Positions 25,937-35,130 of a DNA stretch of 64,000 nt are shown here, one piece after another (positions within the stretch are counted from its first letter, which is position 1; each line of letters begins with the position of its first letter). The notes under the pieces are model-generated. The model made no database searches and was not told where the DNA came from. It was given only the letters and a program-made list of their open reading frames with translations. The stretch comes from Acidobacteriota bacterium (lineage in GTDB: Bacteria > Acidobacteriota > Terriglobia > Acidiferrales > UBA7541), in assembly GCA_003223245.1 (NCBI GenBank), contig QHYI01000118.1, positions 64,664 through 128,663 on the forward strand. Reading direction: 5' to 3'. The position numbers and the translations under genes are program-made.

Positions 25937-27001
25937 CTACTGTGGTTCTTGTTCAGTCGCTCGCGCAGCTTGCGCTTCACTGGCTTTCCTTAGCTCTTGA
26001 AAGCGGCCAATTTCCGATCTCGAAAGCGGTTCGTTTCCCAGCCGATGGTAGATTTTGCCAAGCAGATAATGCGGTTCGGGATACTCCGGGGCCAGTGTGA
26101 CGGCAGTTTTAAGGGACTCGGCAGCCGATTGATATGCCCCTTGCATCTCAAGAACCCGGCCAAGCTGATAGTGCGCCTGAGGAAGCCGTGAATCGTATTC
26201 GATCGCTTCGCGAAGATTTTTCTCGGCCTCGGGCAACTGATTTAGGGCAATCAACGAAATGGCCAAATCCACATGGGGCCAGGGAGAAGGCTTTGGCAGC
26301 AGCCGGTTCAGATATACCGCCTGGTTATAGTTTTTGACCGCCTCTTCAAATTTACCCAGGTAATCAAAGCACAACCCCAAAGTGTCGTAAGCACGCGCCA
26401 TCTTAGGGTCCAGCGCGATAACTCTTTGCAATCGGGTGACGGCCGAATTGTAATTACGCTCGTCATAATCCAAACGCCCGAGCCAATACAAGAAAAACGG
26501 ATTTTGCGGTTGTGCCGCTGCGAGCTTCTCTAATTCCGGGCGAGCCCAATCGCGCCGGTTGAGCTTGATGTAGGCCATTGCCAGAGTGAACCGGCTCCGT
26601 TCGTCGAGTGGGGCAATGGCTTCGGCTTTTTTCCAGGCGATGACGGCGTTCGCGTAATGACCATCGAGGAAGAAAACTCCGGCGGCGATAGCGAGCAATT
26701 TTGCCGAACGCAGCGACTTCGGATCGCGTTCAACTTCTTCAAGCAAAATCTTTTCCGCGGCGGCATAGTCGCGCGCGTGAATGGCCCTCTCTATCTCCGC
26801 CTGACGAGCTGTTTCCATCTGCAAATCGGACAGTTGGCCTGAGAGAGTGGATGACCAGGGATCGTCTTGCTGTGGCACAGGGACTTGAGCGCGGACAAAC
26901 GATGTCAGGCACAAGGCAACTGCCGGCAGAGTGATAGCTCGCTTCTTTACCTTCCGCACAGTGTGCCAATCAAGGTGCTGAGCCAGCTTTTGCATTTTCA
27001 A
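25937..27001 (-). CDS. Exported TPR protein (pair A, distal gene)
   Basis: This 354-residue secreted or periplasmic protein has a basic N-terminus and hydrophobic segment (VKKRAITLPAVALCLTSFVRAQ). From about residue 55 it is built of tetratricopeptide repeats, with recognisable units such as YDTLGLCFDYLGKFEEAVKN and AHYQLGRVLEMQGAYQSAAE. TPR arrays bind other proteins; no enzyme domain is seen. Its start overlaps the end of the upstream TPR gene by 32 bases, so the two minus-strand genes form one unit. Confidence 0.85.
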   Translation of the reverse strand: MKMQKLAQHLDWHTVRKVKKRAITLPAVALCLTSFVRAQVPVPQQDDPWSSTLSGQLSDLQMETARQAEIERAIHARDYAAAEKILLEEVERDPKSLRSAKLLAIAAGVFFLDGHYANAVIAWKKAEAIAPLDERSRFTLAMAYIKLNRRDWARPELEKLAAAQPQNPFFLYWLGRLDYDERNYNSAVTRLQRVIALDPKMARAYDTLGLCFDYLGKFEEAVKNYNQAVYLNRLLPKPSPWPHVDLAISLIALNQLPEAEKNLREAIEYDSRLPQAHYQLGRVLEMQGAYQSAAESLKTAVTLAPEYPEPHYLLGKIYHRLGNEPLSRSEIGRFQELRKASEAQAARATEQEPQ

Positions 27002-27860
27002 TCTTTGTCTTCAACTCCGCGGCGGCCTTACTCTCCGGCACGAGTTTCAGCTCTGCGTCAATTTCCGCAAGCGCTTGGTCGAATTTCTTTTGTTCCAGAA
27101 GAATTGTGCTGATAGCCAGGTGAACGTCGGGCAGTTTCGGGTCCGCATCCAAGGCGCGTTGAAAGGCCTCAAGCGCCAAATCATATTTTCCCTGAGCTAC
27201 ATACTCCTGTCCGAGACCTTGTTGCAAGCGAGCGGACTTGGGGTCAATTCGCGCTATCCGCTGATAGGACCAACCGGAAAGCCTCATCCAGCCTTTGCCC
27301 ATCTGATAAGCGTATTCCGGGTCGTGCGGAGCCATTTCAACGAGTTTCTGGAGTTGCTGCGCGGCGGAAAGCCAGTTCTCCGAAGCTTCATAAGCCTTCG
27401 CTAGTTCAAGACGGGCCTGCGGTTGTTCGGGCATCAATTTGACGGCGCGCTCCAGTTCGCGGACGGCTTCCGTGTTTTTTCCAAGCGCCAGAAGGCTGGC
27501 TCCGAGCAATAGCCGTGACGGACCATAAGCCGGTTGGAGGGCCAATGCCTCGCGAAACCTCTGGACGGCCTCCAAATGCCGGTTGCGCATCTGGGCGATG
27601 ACGCCCAGGTTGTGATAGACGAGCGGATGTTTGGCTCCATGCCGAAGAGCGCTCAAGAAAATCCTTTCTGCCCTGTCAAGATCGCCAGATTTCAGCGCTT
27701 CTATGCCGGGAGCCACCTGGGTTTCGAGTGAAGGCAGCGGATTCTCCTGCGCAAAGGAGAGTGTTGGCGCGCTGAAAAGCAGCAGGAGGAGGATGTAGCC
27801 GTGCAAGCTCTTCAAAAAAAGGGTTTGCAAGCTGCGTGGACTTGATTCGCTTCTTCGCAT
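26970..27860 (-). CDS. Exported TPR protein (pair A, first gene)
   Basis: This 296-residue protein has a signal-like segment (SLHGYILLLLLFSAPTLSFAQ), then repeated TPR helices: VYHNLGVIAQMRNRHLEAVQ, LLLGASLLALGKNTEAVREL and GQEYVAQGKYDLALEAFQRA. It is transcribed away from the mirror-image TPR pair that starts at 28041, across a 180-base shared control region. It probably serves as a scaffold in the envelope together with its overlapping partner; the partner proteins are unknown. Confidence 0.85.
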   Translation of the reverse strand: MRRSESSPRSLQTLFLKSLHGYILLLLLFSAPTLSFAQENPLPSLETQVAPGIEALKSGDLDRAERIFLSALRHGAKHPLVYHNLGVIAQMRNRHLEAVQRFREALALQPAYGPSRLLLGASLLALGKNTEAVRELERAVKLMPEQPQARLELAKAYEASENWLSAAQQLQKLVEMAPHDPEYAYQMGKGWMRLSGWSYQRIARIDPKSARLQQGLGQEYVAQGKYDLALEAFQRALDADPKLPDVHLAISTILLEQKKFDQALAEIDAELKLVPESKAAAELKTKIENAKAGSAP

Positions 27861-28040
27861 TCTCAGTCATCTGAGAGCAGTGGTCATCCGATCAAAAGCA
27901 CTCTCAGACTTCTATTCCTTCCGGTTCGCAGGTGCATTCCAGACACAAATAGTATAAGACAGCGGAAGACGAGCCCTGTCCAATGTATCAATCAGGGGTC
28001 ATGGATCGTTGCTCCAAACTTCACCATACCCTGTGAGAGA

Positions 28041-29657
28041 ATGGGCCCGGTGGCTCTGATGCGATCGCGCTTCTCGATCCCAGTGATGTCTATGGCCGTT
28101 CTCTTGTGTCCGCATCTTCTGCGCTCAGCGCACTCACGGCAGCGGCAAACCAGCACCAGAGATCAAGAAATTCTGCTGATCCAACAGTTGATCCAGGAAC
28201 ACGATCTCCAAAAGGCGCGCTTTGAGCTGGCAAAGGCTGCTAACCAGTATCCAGCCGATGCGGGCTTCGACAATTTGCTAGGCATCGTCGAGGCACAGCA
28301 AGGCAATTACGTCGCAGCCGAAAAAAGCCTTCGCCGGGCCATCACGAGGGATCCGAAGTTCACCGGGGCCTACCTTAACCTTGGGCGGCTGTATCAAGAG
28401 AACGCCACGGCCGACCCACAAGCGGTGCGTAAAGCGATCGAAGTTTATAGGCGAGTGCTCGAATATGACGCAGCAAATGGCGAAGCGCTGTATCAGAGTG
28501 CCGCCCTTTTGCTGCGACAAGGTCGGTATCAGGAGTCACTTAATTACGTTTCACGCCTTCCCGCGCAAGACCAGACGAGCGCGCAGAGCTTGTCCATCCG
28601 TTGCGCCGATTACGCTGGACTGTCGGACCGCAAAGGCGCCGACGACGCAGCCGCACAGTTAATGGGCGCTTCGGACCTTTCCGAGCCGGACGCCCAGCAA
28701 GCCTTGTTAGGGCTAACACCCGGCAAGCGCGCCGACCTGATTGTCACCTTGCTAGAGAATCTGCAAGAGCGCCAGCCACTCAGTTCAGTTTCGCTGGAGT
28801 CACTCGGCTTAGCTTACGAACATTTGAACAGGCTTGTAGAAGCGCGGGCAGCTCTGGAGAAGTCTTTCGCTAATGGAAAGCCGAAGGTTGCGTTGCTTTT
28901 GGAATTGGCACGCGTTGCCCGGCTCCAAAAAGACTATCAGGGGGCCCTTGGTTACCTGGCGCACGCGCGAGACCTGGAGCCCGGCAATGCAAGTTTGCAT
29001 TACTACTTTGGCCTTGTGTGCGTGGATTTGAGCCTTATTGCGGAAGCCCGAGACTCGTTTGCAAAAGCCGTCGAGCTCGAACCGGAGAATGCAGATTACA
29101 ACTATGCAATGGGAGCAGCCTCTGCCTTCCGGCAAGACCCGGCGGAGGCCGTTCCGTACTTCGAAAAATATCTTAAACTGAAACCGCAGGATCCACGCGG
29201 CAAGCTGGCTCTGGGTGCCGCACTTTTTCGGGCCAAAGATTACGAACATGCCCTTCCTTGGCTGAAGCAATCCGCAGGAAGATCCGAAACGGCCACCAGA
29301 GCTCATTATTATTTGGGTGCGATTGCCTTGGAAGAGGACCGGCAGGACGAAGCTTTCCTAGAGCTGCAAGAAGCGTTGAAAGCCAAGCCGGATTTTCCGG
29401 ACGCGCTGGCTGAGCTCGGCCGGTGGTATCTAAACCGCAAAGACTACCGACAAGCGGAGAAACAGATTCAACTAGCATTAAAGATTGAGCCGGACCACTA
29501 TGCCGCAAACTTCTACCTCTTGATGCTCTACACTCGTACGAAGGATGCGAAACAAGTGGCGCAAGCCAAGCGTTTCGATGAGCTAAAGAAATTACTGGCG
29601 GAAAAAAATCAGGAATTTCTGCGCATTGTTGAAGTACGTCCATTTGAAACTCCATGA
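28041..29657 (+). CDS. Exported TPR protein (pair B, first gene)
   Basis: This 538-residue protein starts at ATG 28041 (28059 is an alternative) with a signal-like stretch RFSIPVMSMAVLLCPHLL. TPR units run through almost the whole length: GNYVAAEKSLRRAITRDPKF, LEYDAANGEALYQSAALLLR and DYRQAEKQIQLALKIEPDHY. The proline-glycine-less low-similarity block in the middle (about 170-250) may be a linker. The stop overlaps the next start (ATGA), so it is coupled to the following TPR gene. Confidence 0.85.
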   Translation: MGPVALMRSRFSIPVMSMAVLLCPHLLRSAHSRQRQTSTRDQEILLIQQLIQEHDLQKARFELAKAANQYPADAGFDNLLGIVEAQQGNYVAAEKSLRRAITRDPKFTGAYLNLGRLYQENATADPQAVRKAIEVYRRVLEYDAANGEALYQSAALLLRQGRYQESLNYVSRLPAQDQTSAQSLSIRCADYAGLSDRKGADDAAAQLMGASDLSEPDAQQALLGLTPGKRADLIVTLLENLQERQPLSSVSLESLGLAYEHLNRLVEARAALEKSFANGKPKVALLLELARVARLQKDYQGALGYLAHARDLEPGNASLHYYFGLVCVDLSLIAEARDSFAKAVELEPENADYNYAMGAASAFRQDPAEAVPYFEKYLKLKPQDPRGKLALGAALFRAKDYEHALPWLKQSAGRSETATRAHYYLGAIALEEDRQDEAFLELQEALKAKPDFPDALAELGRWYLNRKDYRQAEKQIQLALKIEPDHYAANFYLLMLYTRTKDAKQVAQAKRFDELKKLLAEKNQEFLRIVEVRPFETP

Positions 29658-30610
29658 AGACGCTCGTTTGGAAAACTGAGTTTTCCGTCTTGTCGTTGAG
29701 CTGGCGGCTTTTCTTGTTGTTGATTCTTACGGTAGTCATCGCAATCCGCGCATATGGCCAGTCGTCGCTTAACGAATGTACCCGGGCTTTTTATCGCGGG
29801 GACTATGCCCTGGCTGTTCAATTGGCGGAGAAACATCTGCATAAATACCCCAAGGATGTGCCAGTCCGAGTAGTTTTGGCTCGGGCGGAGCTTGCTCAAG
29901 GGAAACCTCTCCAGGCTTTTGAAGAGCTTCGGACTGTGCTCGAATCCGATCCGAAAAGCATCGACGCGCTTTATTATTTGTCTGTTGCTTCCAAAGAGCT
30001 CTCGCAAAACGAATATCAGCGGCTATTTGCAATAGCTCCGGACTCCTTCCGTGTGCACCAGCTTCTCGGCGAGGCCGCTTGGAGTTCAAAAAACCCCACG
30101 GAAGCTGAACACGAATTCGACAAAGCCCTGGAAGTGAATCCTCGGTCCGCTGAGGTTTCAACGGAATTAGCCGAGCTGAAGCGGTCGCAATCGAAGTTCG
30201 ATGAGGCGATTACATACTATTTGCAGGCGGAGAAGAATGGACCGCCGAACTATGACGTCGCCTATGGACTGGGCGCTTGCTATACATACAAGCAGGAGTA
30301 CTCTCAAGCGATTGAATGGCTAAAGAAGGCGGTGGCTCTGGCTCCAGATGCTGTTGCCGGCCGGTTTGCCCTCGGCAACGCATTGTTTCAGGATGGACAG
30401 TTCACGGCCGCCATCCCCGAATTGAAGGATGCTCTGCGGCGCGAGCCGCGGATGAAGCAAGCGTATTTCCTGCTTGGGCGGGCCTATTCCAAGCTTGGAA
30501 AGCCTGAAGAAGCAAGAGTGGCAATCCAAAAGCTGGACGAACTTAATCGCTCCGAGGTGCCAGAAGAGAGGAAAAAAACATCGGCCCCGGTCACGCCAAA
30601 ACCCGAGTAA
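29654..30610 (+). CDS. Exported TPR protein (pair B, second gene)
   Basis: This 318-residue protein has an N-terminal hydrophobic segment LSWRLFLLLILTVVIAIRAYGQ that looks like a signal peptide. TPR repeats follow, including RGDYALAVQLAEKHLHKYP and LGRAYSKLGKPEEARVAI. It is translationally coupled to the upstream TPR gene. The C-terminus is charged and proline-rich (EERKKTSAPVTPKPE). With three other TPR genes beside glycan and redox genes it is likely part of an envelope assembly, but no partner can be named. Confidence 0.85.
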   Translation: MKTLVWKTEFSVLSLSWRLFLLLILTVVIAIRAYGQSSLNECTRAFYRGDYALAVQLAEKHLHKYPKDVPVRVVLARAELAQGKPLQAFEELRTVLESDPKSIDALYYLSVASKELSQNEYQRLFAIAPDSFRVHQLLGEAAWSSKNPTEAEHEFDKALEVNPRSAEVSTELAELKRSQSKFDEAITYYLQAEKNGPPNYDVAYGLGACYTYKQEYSQAIEWLKKAVALAPDAVAGRFALGNALFQDGQFTAAIPELKDALRREPRMKQAYFLLGRAYSKLGKPEEARVAIQKLDELNRSEVPEERKKTSAPVTPKPE

Positions 30611-30661
30611 CTCCGATAGTTTCCCGGAGGGAATTGTTGCCTTTGATCCTCTTAATCCCAG

Positions 30662-31825
30662 CTATTTGGAGACTTTCAGCAGCACGGCGCCGTGGCTCGG
30701 CACTTCTGCAGCGTAGGAACCTTGCGCCGCGCCCAGATCTTTGTGGTCCAAAAGATCACGAAGCTTCGCTGAGGCTGGCGCACCAATCGTCTTGAATTCA
30801 AGGGTCATCTTGATAGCAGACTCGCTGCGATTGAATAGCCCCACGGCTTGACTGTCGTCCGCCAGCGGCCTCGCCCAAATCTCCAACGGGCCTTCCTGCC
30901 AAAAGCGGTGTCCTTGTATTCCCTTCGGGTCCTGATCGACGGCAATCACTTCAGAATTCGTAAGAAGTTCCTTCGTTTCCGCAGACATGGTCCGAAGATC
31001 GTTGCCTGCCAGCAGCGGCGCAGCCAGGATTGCCCATAGCGCCAAGTGCGTGCGATATTCCTCGCGATTCATTTTGCCGTTGCCGATTTCCAGCATGTCC
31101 GGATCATTCCAGTGTCCCGGACCGGCAAACTTCTCCAGACCGTTTTGTCCAAATCCTATAAGAGACATGCTGTCGTAACTATCGCTTATGTCTCCCGTGG
31201 TCCTCCACAAATTGCCGGTTTTCGGCCCCCATCGCCATGGCGCTTTCACGCCCCAGTTGCAAATGCTGAACACGATGGGGCGGCCGGACTGCGCCAGAGC
31301 GTCGCGGAATTTCGCGTATTGCACCTCCGGATCGAGACCCTCCGCATTGCACCAATCGATCTTCACATAATCGATTCCCCAGGAAGCATACGTTTTGGCG
31401 TCTTGAACCTCATGGTTTAGGCTCCCCGGCCGCTTTTCACAAGTGCCCGTGCCCGCATCGGTGTAAATCCCCAGTTTCAAGCCCTTGCTGTGAACGTAAT
31501 CCGCCAACGCTTTCATCCCTTCGGGAAACCTTTCGGGATCGGCGACGATGGTCCCCTGGGCATCGCGACTCACCTGCCAGCAGTCGTCTATGTTCACGTA
31601 CTGATAGCCGGCCGCCTTCATCCCGCTGGTGACCATGGCATCTGCCATTTCGCGAATGAGTTTGTCGCTCACGTTGCAGCCAAACTTGTTCCAACTGTTC
31701 CAACCCATTGGCGGAGTTAGCGCCAGCGAACCAGAAGCCTGGGGGAAGGCGGATGGGGCGAACCAAGGAGCTGCGAAGACAAGGAGGAACACTGCAAACC
31801 GAGTGACCGGGCAAGGGCGTGTCAT
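30662..31825 (-). CDS. GH27 alpha-galactosidase, exported
   Basis: This retaining glycosidase removes terminal alpha-galactose (or alpha-N-acetylgalactosamine). Its 387 residues include a signal peptide (RFAVFLLVFAAPWFAPSAFP). The GH27 core opens with TPPMGWNSWNKFGC, then YVNIDDCWQ. The nucleophile is Asp157 in YVKIDWCN and the acid/base is probably Asp212 in WRTTGDI. The C-terminal 90 residues form the usual beta-sandwich. A LacI-type operator lies 27 bases before the start codon, which suggests repression in the absence of the sugar. Confidence 0.95.
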   Translation of the reverse strand: MTRPCPVTRFAVFLLVFAAPWFAPSAFPQASGSLALTPPMGWNSWNKFGCNVSDKLIREMADAMVTSGMKAAGYQYVNIDDCWQVSRDAQGTIVADPERFPEGMKALADYVHSKGLKLGIYTDAGTGTCEKRPGSLNHEVQDAKTYASWGIDYVKIDWCNAEGLDPEVQYAKFRDALAQSGRPIVFSICNWGVKAPWRWGPKTGNLWRTTGDISDSYDSMSLIGFGQNGLEKFAGPGHWNDPDMLEIGNGKMNREEYRTHLALWAILAAPLLAGNDLRTMSAETKELLTNSEVIAVDQDPKGIQGHRFWQEGPLEIWARPLADDSQAVGLFNRSESAIKMTLEFKTIGAPASAKLRDLLDHKDLGAAQGSYAAEVPSHGAVLLKVSK

Positions 31826-31851
31826 AGGTGAAATCCTCGCATAAAAGCCAT

Positions 31852-31867
31852 GCGTAACCGCTTACGC
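31852..31867. promoter_or_regulatory. LacI-type operator between GH27 and CRTAC1 genes
   Basis: GCGTAACCGCTTACGC has perfect 6-base outer arms (GCGTAA/TTACGC) and an AAnCGnTT core like the site at 21983-21994. It lies between the divergent GH27 (start 31825) and CRTAC1 (start 32030) genes and could control either or both. Confidence 0.6.
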
Positions 31868-32029
31868 GGAGCCTAGCACGTCTCACGGAAAAGTGCGATG
31901 CTATTCGCGGCATCGCAAGGCGCTACTTCCCTGACTCGAAATCTTGTGCAGAAACCGAGAACGACCTGCGGCCGGAAGGTTAGCCGTTCGCGGATTTCGC
32001 TGCGTTTCTTAGGAGCGGCACGAAGAAGC

Positions 32030-33868
32030 ATGCGCAAGGGCATTTTTTGCTGGAGTTGTCTGACCGCCACCGTGTTGTTGTCTTGGCTTTGGCAAAGCGC
32101 TTCTTCTCAGGAACCTGAGGAACGCAAGCCGCAAAAGCAGGAGTCCACAGGAGTGGCGACCGGCACGCCTCACGCTCCCGTGAAAGACGCCATGTCCCGC
32201 CCGATCACGGCTGGGGGATTTGTAGACGGCGCGCCAATCGTATTCGCAGATATCACGAAGCAAGCCGGTCTTGGCAAGTTCCACCATCGCTCTGGAACTC
32301 CAGAAAAGGCGACTATCCTCGAGACCCCTGGTTCGGGTGTAGCTCTGCTTGATTATGACAATGACGGCTGGCTGGACATCTATCTGCTCAACGGATCCAC
32401 GTTTGCGGCCTTGAAAGGGAAGGAGCCCGCTCCCCGCGCTATGCTGCTGCACAACAATCATGACGGTACCTTCACCGATGTAACTGCCAAAGCCGGCGTG
32501 CCCAATGAGCGATGGGGATTCGGCGTGGCTGTAGGCGATTACGATAATGATGGCTGGCCGGACATTTACGTTGCGAATTACGGAAAGAACCGTCTCTATC
32601 ACAACAATCACGATGGAACCTTCACTGATGTGGCTGAGAAAGCCGGCGTCATTCTTGGTGGTTGGTCCACGGGGCCAACTTGGGGCGACTATGATCGGGA
32701 CGGTTTGCTGGATTTGTTTGTGCCAGGCTACGTGCAGTTCGATGCCGAGCATCCTCCTCTAGCTGGGCAAGGTGGAATCAGCCCGAGCGCATGCCAATAT
32801 CGCGGCGTGAGTTTCGCCATGTGCGGCCCTCGCGGTTTGCCGGGGGAAAGCGATCATCTGTTTCACAACAATGGCGATGGCACATTCACCGATGTCAGTC
32901 GAAAAGCTGGCGTCGCCGACCCGCAGCATTATTACGGCTTGGCCTCGGTATTGGTGGATGAGGATGACGACGGCTGGCTTGATTTGGCCGTGGCCAACGA
33001 CTCCGTTCCCCGGTATCTGTACCGCAATCTTCGCAATGGCACTTTCGAGGATGTGAGTTATCTGTCCGGGTTCGCCCTAACCAATGAAGGGTTGGCGCAA
33101 GCGTCCATGGGAATCGCCGTGGGAGACTACAACCGGGACGGCAAAGTCGACTTCTTATTTACGACATTCTCGGACGACTACAAGACACTCTATCGAAATG
33201 ATGGCGGGAATAATTTCTCTGACATTACGTTTCGCGCGGGATTAGGCGGTCCCACCATTCCTTTCCTCGGGTGGGGGGCCGGGTTTCTAGACTTCGATAA
33301 TGATGGACTCCTGGACATTTTCCTGGCCAATGGCCACGTTTACCCCGCGGTGGACCAGCGCGACTGGGGCACAACCTGGGCGCAGCGACCACAGTTGTTC
33401 CGCAATCTCGATGGCGCTAAGTTTCAAGAAGTTCCTCCCGCAACAGGGAGCGGCTTGGCGGATGTCATTCCCGCGCGCGGCGCGGCGTTCGGGGACCTCT
33501 TCAACGACGGCCACATTGACGTTGTCTTAAACAACATGGACTCGGCGCCTGCGCTCCTCAGAAATGTTGTAAAAAACGGCAACCATTGGATCACATTTCA
33601 ATTAATTGGCGGACCAAAGAGTCCGCGGGATGCCATCGGCGCGAAGATTTTTGTGGCTGCCGGAGGTGTTCGCCAACGCGGTGACGTGATCAGCGGCGGA
33701 AGCTACGGGTCGAGCTCGGATCCGCGACTGCATTTCGGATTGGGTTCTGCGACGAAAGTGGAAAAAGTTGAGATTCATTGGCCCGACGGCAAGACGGAAG
33801 AAATTTCCGTGCCAAGTGTGGATCGAATCCTGACGGTGGTCGAAGGAAAGGGAGCTGTTGAGAAATAG
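32030..33868 (+). CDS. CRTAC1-type protein (FG-GAP/VCBS propeller with ASPIC/UnbV domain)
   Basis: The track start (31898) precedes a signal peptide; I use ATG 32030 (MRKGIFCWSCLTATVLLSWLW), 612 residues. The exported protein carries many FG-GAP calcium-loop repeats of the form DYDNDGWLDIYLLN and GDYNRDGKVDFLF, interleaved with [17 protein letters not shown] signatures, which would build a beta-propeller. It ends with an ASPIC/UnbV domain (DAIGAKIFVAAGG, SDPRLHFGLG, VEIHWPDGKTE). The function in bacteria is unknown. Its last 11 bases overlap the start of the seven-heme cytochrome gene, a strong hint of joint function. Confidence 0.92.
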   Translation: MRKGIFCWSCLTATVLLSWLWQSASSQEPEERKPQKQESTGVATGTPHAPVKDAMSRPITAGGFVDGAPIVFADITKQAGLGKFHHRSGTPEKATILETPGSGVALLDYDNDGWLDIYLLNGSTFAALKGKEPAPRAMLLHNNHDGTFTDVTAKAGVPNERWGFGVAVGDYDNDGWPDIYVANYGKNRLYHNNHDGTFTDVAEKAGVILGGWSTGPTWGDYDRDGLLDLFVPGYVQFDAEHPPLAGQGGISPSACQYRGVSFAMCGPRGLPGESDHLFHNNGDGTFTDVSRKAGVADPQHYYGLASVLVDEDDDGWLDLAVANDSVPRYLYRNLRNGTFEDVSYLSGFALTNEGLAQASMGIAVGDYNRDGKVDFLFTTFSDDYKTLYRNDGGNNFSDITFRAGLGGPTIPFLGWGAGFLDFDNDGLLDIFLANGHVYPAVDQRDWGTTWAQRPQLFRNLDGAKFQEVPPATGSGLADVIPARGAAFGDLFNDGHIDVVLNNMDSAPALLRNVVKNGNHWITFQLIGGPKSPRDAIGAKIFVAAGGVRQRGDVISGGSYGSSSDPRLHFGLGSATKVEKVEIHWPDGKTEEISVPSVDRILTVVEGKGAVEK

Positions 33869-35105
33869 CCTGCCCAGATTCTTTACGTTGGCCGGGGGAC
33901 CTGCCCTGAGTGTGATATTTCAGCTCCGAGTTGTCCGTTGTTTTTCCCTGTGCTGTGTAGCCGCCTGTGCTTTTTCCCTTTCCTGTCCGGGCCACTCTCA
34001 GACAAAATCAAGCCACGCAAGCAGCTTTTCCGACTTTCGCCCGCGAAAGGAACTGCCAGGGGAGGGCTTCGTAGGCCCGCACGCTTGCGTAAGTTGCCAC
34101 GCTCAAAAGAGCAGTTCGCATTCGCAGACCGCCATGGCACATGCCTTGCAAAAGCCCTCCGAAAGCCCAGTGCTGAAGACACATCCCCGAATGACTTTTC
34201 GCAGCGGACAGTTTTTGTACGAGATCGTAAGCGACGGCACGCAGAGCGTGTACCGCGTAACTGACGGAAAGGAAACTCTCGATGAGCCGATTCTTTATGC
34301 GTTTGGTAACGCGCACGTTGCCCAAACTTACGTTTTCCGTCACGGGGGAAAACTACTGGAGGGGCGCGTGAGCTACTATGCGTCCATCGATGGATTGGAC
34401 TGGACGGTTGGGGACGCACTCGATCCTCCACCAGACCTGGAAGAGGCAGCGGGACGGGATATCGACAGCGATGAGGCGCGTAATTGCTTCAGTTGCCACG
34501 GGACCGCGGCACTGGCAAATGGAAGACTTCAGCTCGATCCTTTGATTCCTGGGGTAAGTTGCGAAGCCTGCCACGGGCCGGGACAGAAGCACGCCATGGC
34601 AAAGCTTCTCGAAACGGGAGCGGATTCCATGATCTTTAATCCCAAGACTCTTGACGCGGAGACGTTATCGCAGGAATTCTGCGGGGCATGCCATCGCGGA
34701 GTGGATTCGGTTGCCGTGATGCCGGACCTCGGCGGCGTCAGTAATGTCCGCTTCCAGCCCTATCGATTGTTTAACAGCCGCGGCCACGACGCTAAGGATC
34801 CGCGCCTGACTTGTACCGCCTGCCACGACCCGCACTTGAATCTGGGTCAGCAGGACGCCGGCAATGACTCTCATTGCAAAATCTGTCACGATCCGGGAAC
34901 CGCAGCGCAAACGCGGCACACTAAACAAGACAAGTCAGCGGGCGCCAAACGTCGCGAGGCTTCTTCACTCAGCACAAAATGCCCGGTGGCGGGCGATAAA
35001 TGCATGAGTTGCCACATGCCCAAGGTGGAGGTCCCCGGCTCGCACTTCCAATTTACCGACCATCGTATTCGAATTGTGCGGCCGGGCGAGCCATACCCTT
35101 ACTAA
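33858..35105 (+). CDS. Seven-heme c-type cytochrome, exported
   Basis: 415 residues from TTG 33858, with GGAG just before it. An N-terminal hydrophobic segment (FSLCCVAACAFSLSC) should export it. I count seven CxxCH heme sites: CVSCH, CFSCH, CEACH, CGACH, CTACH, CKICH and CMSCH; the first is at residues 77-81. The layout resembles cytochrome c-554/NrfB-like electron carriers. It is coupled to the CRTAC1 gene upstream and convergent with a second CRTAC1 gene. It could move electrons between periplasm and outer membrane; no partner reductase is visible. Confidence 0.9.
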   Translation: MRNSLPRFFTLAGGPALSVIFQLRVVRCFSLCCVAACAFSLSCPGHSQTKSSHASSFSDFRPRKELPGEGFVGPHACVSCHAQKSSSHSQTAMAHALQKPSESPVLKTHPRMTFRSGQFLYEIVSDGTQSVYRVTDGKETLDEPILYAFGNAHVAQTYVFRHGGKLLEGRVSYYASIDGLDWTVGDALDPPPDLEEAAGRDIDSDEARNCFSCHGTAALANGRLQLDPLIPGVSCEACHGPGQKHAMAKLLETGADSMIFNPKTLDAETLSQEFCGACHRGVDSVAVMPDLGGVSNVRFQPYRLFNSRGHDAKDPRLTCTACHDPHLNLGQQDAGNDSHCKICHDPGTAAQTRHTKQDKSAGAKRREASSLSTKCPVAGDKCMSCHMPKVEVPGSHFQFTDHRIRIVRPGEPYPY

Positions 35106-35114
35106 GTTGGGTCC

Positions 35115-35130
35115 GGAATCACGCGATTCC
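35115..35130. terminator. Small hairpin between convergent genes
   Basis: GGAATC-ACGC-GATTCC lies in the 13-base gap between the cytochrome stop and the opposing CRTAC1 stop and extends into the latter. It lacks a T-run, so it is at most a weak bidirectional terminator. Confidence 0.35.
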
